The notes: generated by a model from the sequence alone, not told the origin. Shown: positions 12,781-24,907, counted from the first letter of the stretch. The stretch: DNA of 64,000 bases from Odobenus rosmarus divergens (GCF_000321225.1 NW_004450303.1:686701-750700); one strand, 5' to 3'. Numbers and translations: made by a program.

Positions 12781-14075
12781 ATCCATTGATGGACACTTAG
12801 GTTCCCATCTCTTAGCTATTGTAAATAGCGCTGCAGTGTATATGGATTGCAGATATATCTTCAAGATAGTGATTTTTCTTTCTGATATATAGCTAGAAGT
12901 AAGATTGCTGAATTATATGGTAGTTCTATTTTTAATTTTTTGAGGAAATTTTACCCTGTTTTTTCATAGTGGCTGTACCAATTACATTCTCAACAATAAA
13001 GCACCAAGGGTCCCATTTCCCTACATCCTTGCCACATTTTTTTTTTGATAATAGTCATTCTGACAGATGTGAGGTGATCCCTTACTATGCTTTTGATTTA
13101 CATTTCCCTGATGATGAGTGATGTTGAGTACCTTTTTCTGAACTTGTTGATCATCTGTAAGTCTCCTTTAGAAAATATCTATTCAAGTCCTCTGACCATT
13201 TTTTAATCAAATTGTTTGTTTTTTTGCTATTGAGTTGCATGAATTACTTATATATTTTGAATAGTAACCCTGTATCTAGTGTATAGTTTACAAATATTTT
13301 CTTCCATTTCATAAGTTGCCCTTCATTTTATTGTTTCTTTTGCTGTGCAAAAGTTTTTTTTTTTTTTTAGTTTGATGTAGTCCCCCTTGTATATTTTTGC
13401 TTTTGTTGTTTGTGATTTTAGTCTCATATCCAAAAACTGTTGCCAAGACTGATGTTAAGACACTTCTCCCTTTGTTTTCCTCTAGGAGTTTTATGGTTTT
13501 AGGTCATGCATTTAAGTACTTAACCTATTTCAAGTTAATTTTTTGAGCAGTGTAAGCTTGGGGTTCAATTTTATTTTTTTTGCCTGTGGCTATCCAGTGT
13601 TCCCAGGACCATTTATCGAAGACAATCTTTTCCCCATTGTGTATTTATGGTCCCCTTTTCCAATATTATTTCACCATATATGGGTAGGTTTACTTCTGCA
13701 CTCTTAATTATGTCCCAATGGTCTATGTGTCTGTTTTTATGTCAGTATAATACTGTTTTGATTACTATAACTTTATAATATAGTTTGAAACAAGGAAGTA
13801 TGAAACTTCTAGCTTTGTTCTTTCTCAAGATTGCTTTGAGTATTCAGGGTCTTATATGATTCCATACAAATTTTAGTTTCTTTTCTATTTCTCTGAAAAA
13901 TACCATTGGGGTTTTGGTAAGGATTGCATTAAATCTGTAGATTGATTTGGATATATAGGTAATTCTAAAAATCCATCTTTTCATTTGTGTCTCTTCAAAT
14001 CCTTTTATCAATACCTTATAGCACTCAGTGTATAGATCTTTCACATTCTTGGTTGAATTTATTCCTACTTTTTTG

Positions 14076-14202
14076 AAGATGACACAAAGAAATGGAAAAA
14101 CATTTCATGCTCATGGATTGGAAGAACAAATATTGTTAAAATGTCTATAGTACCCATAGAAATCTATACATTTAATGAAATTCCTATCAAAATTACTGTC
14201 TT
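14076..14202 (+). mobile_element. Short inverted L1 ORF2 piece inside the minus-strand L1
   Basis: GACACAAAGAAATGGAAAAA and ATGCTCATGGATTGGAAGAA run in L1 sense on the + strand, while both flanks (to 14075 and from about 14203) run in L1 antisense. The segment is homologous to the reverse transcriptase region immediately to its left (about 13900-14050, read on the other strand), so the two form an imperfect inverted repeat. Confidence 0.75.
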
Positions 14203-14539
14203 TGATGTTACTATAAATAGTATAATTTTTAAAATTTATTTTTCAGATAGTTCATTGTCAGTTTATAGAAATAGAACTGATTTATGTATGTTCTTGATGT
14301 GTTATGAAACTTAACTGAATTTGCTTATTAGGTCTAACAATGGTTTGGTGGAGTCTTTAAGATTTTTTTTATACAAGATCACATCATCATCAGAGACAGT
14401 TTTATTACTTCCTTTCTGATTCGGATGCCTTTTATTTCTTTTTCTTGCTTAATTGCTCAGCTAGGACTTACAATACTATGGTGAGTAGGAGTGGTGAGAG
14501 TGAGCTTCTTTGCCTCGTTGTTTTTCTTCATTTGTTTGT

Positions 14540-15680
14540 TTGTTTGTTTTTTGGGTTTCTTTTAGTTTCATAGGTAGAGGTCAGTGATTCATCAGTCTTA
14601 TATAACACCCAGTGCTCATTACATCACATGCCCTCCTTAATTTCCATCACCCAGTTACTCTACCCCCCACCTTCCTCCCCTCCAGCAACCCTCAGTTTGT
14701 TTCCAATGATTGAGAGTCTCTTACAGTTTGTCTCCCTCTCTGATTTTGTCTTGTTTTATTTTTTCCTCTCTTCCCCTATGATCCTCTGTTTTGTTTCTTA
14801 AATTCCACACATCAGTGAGATCATATGATGATTGTCTTTCTCTGATTGACTTATTTTGCTTAGCATAAATACCCTCTAGTTACAACCACATCATTTCAAA
14901 TGGCAAGATTTCATTTTTTTGATGGCTGAAAGTATGTTGGATAGACCCTTTAAGTTTGATATAGTGTCCCTCTTCATTCCTTATTACAGTCTTTGGTTTA
15001 ATATCTAATTTGTCTGATATGAGGATTGCTATCTCAGGTTTCTTTTGATGTCCATTAGCATGATAAATTGTTCCCCACCCCCTCACTTTTAAACTGGATG
15101 TGTCTTTGGGTCTAAAATGAGTCTATTGCAGATAGCATATCAATGGATCTTGCTTTTTTATCCAATCTGTGACAGATACCCTGTTTCTTTTGATTGGGGC
15201 ATTTAGCTCAGGTATATTCAGAGTAACTATTGAAAGATATGCATTTAGTGTCATTGTATTTCCTGTAAAGTCACTCTTTCTGTATATTTTCTCTGTTCCT
15301 TTCTGGTCTATGTTACTTTTGGACTTTCTTTTCTCTTAAAGGAACGCTTTTAATAATTCTTGCAGGGTGGTTTAATGATCACAAATTCTTTTAGTTTCTG
15401 TTTGTCCTGGAAGCTTTTTATCTCTCCTTTTATTTTGAATAAGAGCCTAGAAGAATAATGTATTCTTGACTGCTTTTTTTTCTCATTTAGCACCCTGAAT
15501 ATATCATACCAGCCCTTTCTGCCTGCCAGGTCTCTGTAGATAAGTCTGCTGCCAGTCTAATATTTCTACCCTCGTAGGTTACAGACCTCTTGTCCCAAGC
15601 TGCTTTCAGGATTTTCTCTTTGTCTATGAGATTTGCAAGTTTCACTATTACATGTCAGAGTGTTGACCTATTTTTATTGA
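14540..15680 (-). mobile_element. Internally deleted carnivore L1 nested in the old L1
   Basis: 14540-14930 is carnivore L1 3' UTR in antisense (ATAACACCCAGTGCTCATTA, AACCCTCAGTTTGTTTCC, TCTCTGATTGACTTATTTTG). From about 14935 the sequence jumps to the endonuclease region (TTGGATAGACCC, TTTGTCTGATATGAGGATTG) and continues to the ORF2 start/ORF1 end zone (TCTGTTTGTCCTGGAAGC) up to about 15680. Most of ORF2 is absent at the junction. About 350 bases of the host L1 also seem to be missing at the site. Two separate insertions are an alternative. Confidence 0.6.
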
Positions 15681-17324
15681 TTTAAATTTAAATTTAATTT
15701 ATGGCATATGATCCTTTTAAAACACTGTTGAATTTGGGTTGCTTGTATTTTGTTGAGAATTTTTGCATTTATATTCATCAAGGATATTGTCATATATTTA
15801 TGTTGTTGCTTGTTTGTTTGTTTGTAGTTTCCTCTGGCTTTGATATCATGGTAAAACTGGCATCATGAAATGAGTTTAGGAGTGTTCTTCCTCTTCAATT
15901 TTTGGAAGAGTTTGAGAAAAATTGGCATTAATTCTTCTTTAATTATTTGGTAGAATTCAAACATGAATCTATCTGGCTCTGAGTGTTTCTTCTTGGGAGC
16001 TTTTTAATTACTGATTCAATGTCCTTACTCTTATTGGGCTGTTCAGATTTTCTATTTCTTCATGATTCAGTCTTTGTAGGTTATATGTTTTCAAGAATTT
16101 ATTTATTTTTTTCTAGGTTGTACAATTTTTTAGGATATATTTGTTCATAGTAGCCTCTTATGATCCTTTGTATTTCTATGGTATCATTGATAATTTCTCC
16201 TTTTTTATTTATAATTTTATTTATTTGAGTCTAGTCTCTTTTTCTTGATAAATCTAGCTAAATGTTTGTCAATTGCGTTTATCTTGTCAACAGACTAACT
16301 CAGTTTCATGGATCTTTTCTGTTATTTTTCTGTTATCTATTGCATTTATTTCTGCTCTGTTTTTTATTATTTCACTCCTTTGACTAACTTAGGATTTGGT
16401 TTGTTCTTTTCTATTTTCTTGAGCTGTAAATTAGCTTATTTGAGATCTTTATTTTTTGTAATGTAGGCATTATTTATATAAACGTTCCTCTTAGAATTGC
16501 TTTTTACATCCCATAAATGTTGGTATGTTTTTTTCCCATTTTTCTTTGTTTCAAGATTTTTTTTTTAATTTCCCTGTTGAGTTCCTGTTTAACTCACTAG
16601 TTGTTCAGGGGTGTGTTGCTTAATTTACACATATTAGTGAATTTTCTAGTTTCCTCCTATTATTGATTTCTTGTTTCATATCACTGTGGTCAGAAAAGAT
16701 ACTTGGTACAATTCAAATCTTTTTAATTTTGCTGAAACTTGTTTTTTGACCTAATGTATTACTTATACTAGAGAATTGTCCATATGCGTTTGAGAGGAAT
16801 GTGTATTCTGGAGCAATTGAATGGAATATTCTATAAATTTCTGTTAGGTCCTTTTGGTCTAATGTATAGTACAAGTCCAAAATATCCTTGTTGATTTTCT
16901 GATTGGATTACCTGTCCATTGTTGAATGTTGGGTATTGAAACCCTATACTACCAAAATCTCCAATACTATTATTTATTGTTTTTTTATTTTTTAATTTTC
17001 CTTTCAGATCTGCTAGGATTTACTTAATATATTTAGGTGCTACAATGTTGGGTGTGGATATATTAACAATTGTTATATCCTCTTGTTAAAATGACCCCTT
17101 TATCATTATATAATAACCTTCTTTGTCTCTTGTTATAGTTTCTTGCTTAAAGTCTATTTTGTCTAAGAGTAGCTACCCCTGCTTTCTTTTTTTTTTTTTT
17201 CCACTTGTATGGAATATCTTTTCCTATCCCTTTATTTTGAGCCTATGTGTGTCTTGAAGCTAAAGTGTATCTCTTATAGACAGCATATATTTGGGTCCAT
17301 TCAGCCACTCTGTGCTGCTTTCTT

Positions 17325-17512
17325 TTTTTTAAGATTTTATTTATTTATTTACTTTAGGGGGAGGGGGGAGAGAGAAGGACAGAGATAATCTCATGCAGAC
17401 TCTGACTCAGCCCAGTGCCCAATGCAGGACTTGATCCCTTGACCCTGAGATCATGACATAAGCCAAATCCAGGAGTTAGATACTTAACTGACTCAGCCAC
17501 CCAGGAGCCACA
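17325..17512 (-). mobile_element. CAN-SINE, antisense, nested in L1
   Basis: TTAAGATTTTATTTATTTAT at left, GACTCAGCCACCCAGGAGCC at right. A short direct repeat ACTCTGTG flanks it. It interrupts the endonuclease part of the old L1. Confidence 0.9.
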
Positions 17513-17552
17513 CACTCTGTGGTTTTTGATTGAATAATTTAATCCATTTATA

Positions 17553-17766
17553 TTTATTGTTTGTTTTAAGTTTTTATTTATTTATTTGAGATAGATCAAG
17601 TGAGAGAGAGAGCAAGAGAGCACAAGCAGGGAAAGCAGCAGAGGATGAGAGAGAAGCAGGCTCCCCGCTGAGCAGGGAGCCCAACACGGGGGAGCCCCCC
17701 ATGGTCCTGGGATCAAGACCTCAGCTGAAGGCAGATGCTTAACTGACTGAGCCACACAGCTGCCCC
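17553..17766 (-). mobile_element. CAN-SINE, antisense, nested in L1, with target-site duplications
   Basis: GA-rich body and GAGCCACACAGCTGCCCC right end. A perfect 12-bp duplication AATCCATTTATA is at 17541-17552 and 17767-17778. It sits only 40 bases from the previous SINE. Confidence 0.95.
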
Positions 17767-19849
17767 AATCCATTTATAGTTAAAGTAATTATTGATAGGT
17801 AAGGACTTACCAATTGCCATCTTGCTAATTGTTTTATGGCTGTTATGTAGTTTCTTTTTTTTCTTTTCTTCCTCTTTTGCTGATGATTTTCCATTATTAT
17901 ATGATATACTTTGATTTCTTTCTCTTTAACTTGGGTTCTCAGTGGCACCTCCCAGCCCAGCTGCTAAATATTAGTGCAGGTGGCAGTGGTCACCAGTCAG
18001 TGGTATGCACACATTTAATTACAGAAGCTAGCTACAGTTGCCTATGTAATGTCAGGGGGTGGTTGCATGCACACAAGTAGTGATGAGGACTAGGGCAAGC
18101 AGCAAATGTTGGGGCCAATTGTGGGCATACTGGCAGCTATGGGGTTTCTGCCATGTACTATCATGTCTGTTGGTTCTCATCACAAGTGCACTGCAGTGGA
18201 GAATGATTTGGAGATAGTCCAAGTATGTGTAGGAGGGTGCACTGTAGGAGAGGGGCAGCTGCAGGTAAGCCCAATAGTATAAGCAACTGGCAGGAGATAG
18301 GGCCAGATCCAGGTCCACAAACAGCAGGAAAGCCCTGGCAGTTAGTGTGCATTCCTGTGGTTGCACATCTCCCCACAGTTTGGTGCATGGCAGTGGAGGC
18401 CAGTGATAGGAGGAGGGCCAAGGGTGTGGTGTGCAGATGGACAGCTGGGGGAACTAATTGCAAGTAAGCCTAGTGGTACAAGCCAGTGACAAGAGATTGG
18501 GCTAATCTGGACCCATAAGCTACTTTTGTGGCTTTGGCTATTGGTGTGCACTTCTGTGACTGTAGGATTCTGCTGTGGGTATACAGGAGGGAATGGAGGC
18601 AAGTTTCAAGCATCAGACCAATGATGTGCAAGTACACAGCTGGAGGGCTTAGCCCCAAGTGACAGCTGTGGTGGTCTAAACTGGCATCTTGCACGTGTAC
18701 AGCCTCAGTGGCATGGACTGGCTGCTGGTGTTAATCCCAAGGGTGGAGGGGGTGGAAGAATAGAGAGAAACTCAGGTGGTTTGTATCAGGGAAGCTAATA
18801 CCCCTGCTTTTCTCTCTTGTTCCTAGCTACCTCTATATATCTCAGCTTTGACAGTCTCTCACTGGGGGGAAACTAAGCCAGGTCCTTCATGCAATGCACT
18901 GAAAGCCTGGGGAAGCTGGTTGTTCACCTCGTGAGAGTAACTCTTCCCAGCCAAGGAGTTCCTTCTTGGTGCTGATCAGTGCCAGCTTGGGGGATTGGAT
19001 GATACAGTGAAATGAAGCTATCCTTTCTTCCCTTTATGTGTGGTTATTCTCAAAGTTATTTTTCCCACTGTATTGCTGAAGTTTCTTAAGTGGACTCCAG
19101 GGTTCTCCTAGAGCTGTTTTCGTTCGTGGAATTGTTGGACTTGAGGGATAGAGGCTGGGATCTCCTACTCTGCCATCTTGGTGATATAACTCCAGAATAA
19201 AAAAGTTTTTATAAGGAAAATCAAAGCTTAGAACTATCAGTGTAATAATATATAAAATTCCTCTATTAACTTTTGATTAAATTTCTCTACTAGTTGAAGA
19301 TTAAGTTCTAAGAAATAGCCAAAAGGAACTTCTAAGCACACCAATGGTATTTTTTAAAAGTATGTTAAACATATACAAACCTACTTAGATGACTTATAGT
19401 GGGTCTCTGCATTTACATGTTTTTTTTTTAATAGAAAACATCTAAATAATTATACTAAAGAGAACTACAGAACAATCCATTGATAATGCAAATTGAAAAA
19501 TATGGCAATATTTTAAAGAAATAATATCTAAATATTTTGCCTATTTTTTTGTTTTGGTTGTTTTACATTTGTTTAATTTTGTTGATAAAATTAAGAATTT
19601 TGGAGGAAGAATAAGGATTCCAATCCATAAAATAAATTAGAATTTTCATTTTGATAAATATAAATGGACATTTAAATAGTTAAGATTCAACTGGTTGTTT
19701 GTAAACCACATAGACAACTTGTCAGCATGTCATTTGTAAGTTCCAACCAGACACTAAGGACTTAAAATTTTTATAAATGAATTTTCAATCTGTTAAATGG
19801 AAAACACTTAAAATACTGAACTACTAAAGGCCTCTGAAAATAATCATGC

Positions 19850-20050
19850 TAGTAGCATTGGGAAGAACATGGGCTTTAGAATAAATAGAATAGGGTTCAA
19901 ATACAAGCTCTGTCTTATACTTCTTTGATCTCAAAGACGTTACTTAATCTAATCATCACTCAGTTTTTCTCATTCAAATTTTGAAGAGATTAAATAAATT
20001 AATCCATATAAAGTCCCCAGCACATTTTCTGAGATAAGTATTCATTTCCT
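19850..20050 (+). repeat. MIR SINE
   Basis: GGGTTCAAATACAAGCTCTG, then GTTACTTAATCTAATCATCA, then AGAGATTAAATAAATTAATC: the diverged but ordered MIR core. Confidence 0.65.
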
Positions 20051-20240
20051 CCTTCTCTCCTTTTCTTATGTTTTACTAAGTGATTTCCTAAATGTATTCT
20101 GAATCAGGAGAACTTCAATAAAGTCCAAAGATAGGCATTAGAGTAATGAATGAATTCTTTAAATGAGCCTATTGTATGTATGTGCATTTGTGTATGCATT
20201 TTATGTTTATAAAATATTTTGTATAAAAATATTTATATTT

Positions 20241-20435
20241 TGGGCCACCTGGGTGGCTCAGTTGTTAAACATCTGCCTTCGGCTCAGGTCATGGTCCCAG
20301 GATCCTGGGATCGAGCCCCGCACCTGGCTCTCTGCTTGGCGGGAAGCCTGCTTCTCTCTCTCACACTCCCCCTGCTTGTGTTCCCTCTCTTGCTATGTCT
20401 TTCTCTGTCAAATAAATAAAATCTTTAAAAAAAAA
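20241..20435 (+). mobile_element. CAN-SINE, complete
   Basis: GGGCCACCTGGGTGGCTCAG head with GTTGTTAAACATCTGCC, tail AAATAAATAAAATCTTT plus A's. Flanking duplications are obscured by A/T-rich sequence. Confidence 0.92.
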
Positions 20436-20594
20436 TTTTTTTTATTTTTTCATCAGATGAAAACCACCACTGTTATATACTAACTCATATTTACTATGAA
20501 TAATTGGCACCCATGATGAAGTCTATTGGAGTAATGTTAGGAATTCTCATCCCTTGAAGTAAAAGCGACTATGTATGGGATTTCTTACTTATCA

Positions 20595-20705
20595 CATCAC
20601 CAAGATGGCAGAGTAGGAAATCCTTGCCTCTGTCCCCCCAAAAAAGATCAACAATTCCATGAACAAGAATAGCTCTGGGAGAGCTCTGGAGTCCTCTTAA
20701 GAATT
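20595..20705 (+). mobile_element. L1 5'-end fragment, inverted relative to the 19.1 kb copy
   Basis: CATCACCAAGATGGCAGAGT starts the piece and GGAGTCCTCTTAAGAA ends it. It is the reverse-complement match of 19083-19177, the 5' end of the old L1, about 1.4 kb away. No L1 body follows it. Confidence 0.75.
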
Positions 20706-20829
20706 CCTTACTTATTCTCCTTCCTGGTATTAAATTTGAGGGGAAAGATAGCATGGTTTTTAATACCACTTATTAGTACTGCAAAATTGCACATATAAGA
20801 AAAATAATAATTACAAGATTTTATCTGCT

Positions 20830-21200
20830 GTCCATCCTCACCCTCTTGCGACTTTGCATCTGGCATATGCTTCCTTCTGGCTTTAATGCACTGCCCAGCA
20901 ACCATATTTCCTGCTTGTTAAAATGTTTTTCACTCTTTACTGTAAAGCCTATATTTATTCTCCCATTAAAAGAGCTGGTTTCTTCCTAAAAGAGCTATTT
21001 TCTTCAAGTTTATTCCTATAGGGTGTTTTGCACATGTACTATCATTGTGTTGCAACTTGCATTGCATTAACTGCAAAAATGTGTTTCCCTAGATAATCTC
21101 CTTGAGGGTGGACAATTTCTGCAGTGCTAAACGGGGACAAGTATATAAGAGGTACTAGATATAGTTTTGTTGAATGAATGAATACATGAGTGAAAATTGG
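20830..21200 (+). repeat. L2 LINE 3' region, diverged
   Basis: CCTTGAGGGTGGACAATTTC followed about 80 bases later by TTGTTGAATGAATGAATACA, the usual L2 3' ending. The upstream part is less certain. Confidence 0.5.
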
Positions 21201-22074
21201 ATATAGAATTGAACACCGTTTCACACTTAATGAAAATCTCCAACCTGTCTATCTGTAAGGGATTACATAGAATAAATTTTTGACTAATCTGCAAACATTT
21301 TATTAAAATTCTGATTTTATTATTGATTCACTTCCCAACCTATAAACCTATGTCACTTTGATAGGATTTAGTTTTGAAAAACACCTTTGACCATTAAGAG
21401 AGTGCAAAGCTGAATAAAAACATCACTGTGATCTTCCTAGTATACTGTTACTTTTAAAGTAAGTTAAATGGATTATACTTTAGAGGACGCTTTCTTTTTT
21501 TTTTTTATGTCTGTGTTATCTCCTATGCTTTTTTTTCTGTTTCACACAGGAGCAACGGCAACTATTTAAATATTCTATAATAATGTTCTTCAGTTGCTGA
21601 GTTCATTTCTTCTTGTGATCTATGAGCAGCATAGGTTATGTGAAGACAGAACTATCTAGAAATCACTCCTGACCAGAGAAGAGAGCTGCTATACATCACA
21701 GCACTTGTTTTGATATATTCAAATACTTAAGTCACTTGATAGGCTGGATAAATGGGAGCACGGAGAAAAAAGACAAGAGAATAAGAAAAGGACAAGAACA
21801 CTTGAGGAATAATCACTTAGTATTTGAAGGTATGATTCTTAAGCATACATGAGAAAAAATATTCCTGGGAAGAGTGAATAATCTCTGGATTTTTTTTCCA
21901 GTTTTTCCAAATCCCATATGAATTATTTTTGTTTTACTGTCCCTTTCTTAGTTTATTTACTTGTAGTTCTGCTTTTACTTTGTATGAGAAGTGAAATACA
22001 GCTATAAATTCCATTATATGATATGCCAGGTCATTTGTATATCCATTACATAATTCCTATGTATTTCTTTCCCC

Positions 22075-22200
22075 TTAAGTTTTTAGGGGCTCCAGTTTAC
22101 ATTTTGTTCCATCTTGTGCTTCTAGCCCTTAAGCCCCAGGTTCACAGCATTATGTTTAACACACAGAAAATACTCAGCATCAAAATAACCAAATAATTAA
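22075..22200 (+). repeat. L2 LINE tail, diverged
   Basis: AAGCCCCAGGTTCACAGCAT then TAACACACAGAAAATACTCA resemble the L2 end. Short and weak. Confidence 0.35.
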
Positions 22201-22241
22201 CATGCAAACACATACACATGTGCTTGTACACACACAGTACC

Positions 22242-22985
22242 TATAAATAAACTGATTTTACATAATAGCTTTTAGTAACTAAAACAAATTTTACACAATG
22301 ACTTAGAAACTAGATGCTCACAAATACACATGAATGTGTGTGTATGTGTATACATGCACACACACAAACACACAGCATATATAAATAAACTTATTTTACA
22401 TGATGTTGTTGGGGTTTATGACTACCACTACGGCAGAATATGGCACCTGGGCATATTGACTATTTTAAGCTGACGTTATTTGAGGAATGGCAGGACTAGG
22501 AAGGACTTTCTGATCTTTCCCTGAAGCACGTCATAAGACCCCAATGTGAGAAGGACCCTCTGTATACCCAGAGGAAAGGAGCATCCTTATTTTCAGAGAT
22601 TGAAGGATGTCAAGAATCTGAATAAGCAGGCCTTGCCAAGTTAACCTTAGTTACTACTCTTAGCTCATATCCCTTATGGTCCTATCACATTTTTCCATGA
22701 CTCTCCACTCTCTATCAAACCTAATATAAAAACACTCATATTTAACCATTTTGGGGGGTCTTCATTTCCTTATGGAGGCTCCGTATCATGAAAAACTTAC
22801 AATTAAATACATTTATATGCTTTTCTACTGTTAATCTGTCTTTGTTACAGAGACCCAGCTGAGAACTGAAGATGGGTAGAGGAAATATATTCTTCTCCCC
22901 TACAATACCTTTTAGTAGCTAAAACAAACTTAATATAATGGCTTTTAGAAACTGGGAGTTCATTATCATCCTTCTTAACTTCTAT
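22242..22985. repeat. Tandem duplication (unit about 138 bp), second copy split by an LTR
   Basis: Unit 1 begins TATAAATAAACTGATTTTAC at 22242 and includes CTTTTAGTAACTAAAACAAA (22269-22288). Unit 2 begins TATAAATAAACTTATTTTAC at 22380, is broken at about 22406, and resumes at 22908 with CTTTTAGTAGCTAAAACAAA. CA/TG-rich microsatellite DNA lies between, which may have mediated the duplication. Confidence 0.75.
22407..22904 (+). mobile_element. Solo LTR (about 498 bp), class I ERV-like
   Basis: Begins TGTTGGGGTTTATGACTACC and ends CTCCCCTACA, giving TG...CA termini. Internally it has CTAATATAAAAACACTC (TATA-like, about 22718), AATTAAATAC (polyadenylation-like, about 22801) and TCTTTGTTACAGAGACCCAG near the end. 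There is no coding interior and no clear target duplication. The boundary is set by where it splits the tandem repeat. Family not determined. Confidence 0.65.
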
Positions 22986-24905
22986 TCAGTTTATCTCCCT
23001 AACTAACTTCTCCAGAGGAAGGGGCTTGATCTCTTTACTCTTTGTATAAAAATAGCTTTAGTCATGCATGAAACGTAGTCCTCAAAACCAGCCTGTGTAA
23101 ATGATCACACATTGTCTTATCTTGCAAAACAAAACCAGGTGTACTTAAATATTATGTAAATTATGTAATGGCTAATGAAGCTCACTGAATGGTATCTTCC
23201 ATTTCCTTCTTACTTGGTTAATTCTCTAATTTAGAACCTAAACGCTCCTTTAAACTGACCAAATTCTTGCTAATGGAAAAATTCCCATAACAAGAAGTTT
23301 AAAAAAATATTTTAATATTCTTAAAGTATCAAATATTACACAGAGAAATGAGTCCCAGTATATGGAAAAACATAACAAAATTATGATTGTTCCCTGATTT
23401 TGAAAAAGTACCATGTAAAATATCCTGACTGTTCAACCAGCCAGCCTCAGTTTCTCTATTCCCGAAGAGGGTTGATTGGCCTCTCTGAAGTGTTTTGAGA
23501 CTTAATTAGTTTATACTTGAAAAGTACTTTCATTGTGAAAGGTCCCATTTAAATGCAAAGTACTATTAATCAGTGAATGCCAGATTCAGCAATTTTCTTT
23601 TACTTTATAAACTCTTAGCAACTCTGAACAAAATACTAAATTACACGTTCTGTTTTTTTTTCTTTAGAAATCTCTTTTGTGCCCATTTGTAGGCTGCTTT
23701 TAAAATGTTTGCAACAAACCACTCTTTTCTCTTTTTTCTTTTTTTTTTTTTTTTACAAATACTGCAACCTAAAAGTTCATGAAAACATTTTCCCTAAGTA
23801 TATTTTCTTCTTGTTTCTCCTATTTCCCAATCCGTGTTATTCACAGCATCATTGTAATACAACTGATGGCATTAATAAAGTGGAGAATTAAATTATGACC
23901 CTTTTAATTGTCACTTCATTACTAATAGATTTGCAGAAAGAATGCATCATTTGTAAACATTTTATGAAATATGAACTATTATAACTCAGTGTAAATTCTC
24001 AAGATTTATATAGATTCTGCTTTCAATTCAGGGGAATGTGAAGATCATGCTTTTGGCTCCCCCATGGAGCTGAGACAAGTAACTGCAAGCTTTAGAATTG
24101 ATGTCTTAAATATGAATCCAATCAAAAAGAATGGCCTAATTTATAATTTTTTTCTCCCCATTACATATGTAGTACAATATTTATAACAATATACTAGGCA
24201 GGGATAACAAGCATATATCCCTTCAAAAGTCAAGCCATTTGGAAATTAATTACTTTTTAGATTTTTTATTTCAAAAGCACACATAGAACAGGAGGGATGG
24301 CTTGAAAGAATAATACAGAGCTATTTCTATGTTTTTGAAACTGGATTTTCTAAAAAGCTGTTTGAAAAGCACATTTCTATGAACTCATTTCTGTTTATAA
24401 AATACATCATTTAATTTTCAAACAATTATTCTGTACTTAGTTTTTACTCTACCAAATAGCATTTCTTGCATATGCCTCACAAGGGACAGTGAAGTTTCAT
24501 ACCATTGAATCTAAACAGTGTTAGTAAACTATGTAAAGTGCCCTTATTTTTTAACGCAACTTACATAAAAAGAAATAATTTTCTGACTATAACTGCAAAA
24601 TTAACAAAATGAATAACTCTATGACTTAGCAAAATGAAAATTTACTATTAACTTCTAAACTAGATTGAGTTTTCTTACATTTATCCATCATTTATTGTAT
24701 TATTATAAGCACTTAAATGTTAAAGATTAAAGATGAAAAGACATGAATTCCTGATTTTACAAATTTGAATCCTTAAAAAAGAAGCTTTTAACTGATCTTA
24801 AATCTCAATATGAATGACCTTTTTTTTAGGTGGCTAAAGTTTCTATTTGCTGATACAAAAATAACTTTAAAACAAGTCAACCTACTTTATAGGAGCAAAC
24901 TGCAG
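22986..24905. other. Intergenic DNA, nothing recognised
   Basis: About 1.9 kb without gene or confident repeat. Poly(T) runs at about 23736-23753. Confidence 0.45.
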
Positions 24906-24907
24906 TG

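Larger units (their letters stand above)
12178..19178 (-). mobile_element. Old near full-length L1, antisense, with nested insertions
   Basis: Read on the minus strand, the element starts at about 19178 with a typical L1 5' end (GATATATCACC-like sequence then AAGATGGCAGAGTAGGAGAT). It continues through a 5' UTR/ORF1 zone (about 19100-17800), endonuclease region (about 17300-16600), reverse transcriptase (about 16400-13850; LINE-1-like residues such as KSIYRFNAILTKTPM at about 13900-13950) and 3' end (about 13100-12178). Both ORFs are broken by many stops and indels; it is not active. Interruptions are listed separately. A (TA)n microsatellite lies at 12747-12778. Confidence 0.85.

Noticed and set aside
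12533..12892. Ile/Tyr-rich and Cys/Val-rich ORFs
   Set aside because: Translation of TA/TG microsatellite DNA inside the L1.
13844..14044. Minus-strand ORF resembling reverse transcriptase
   Set aside because: It is a broken piece of L1 ORF2 within the old antisense L1, not an independent gene.
18052..18694. Cluster of overlapping ORFs on both strands
   Set aside because: They lie in the degenerate 5' UTR/ORF1 zone of the old L1; alternate frames of the same non-coding repeat.
20219..20419. ORFs with WVAQSVKHLPSA-like or GGSVVKHLPSAQ-like peptides here and at 17.6, 34.5, 36.4, 60.7 and 61.0 kb
   Set aside because: Recurrent translation of the CAN-SINE head, not a protein family.
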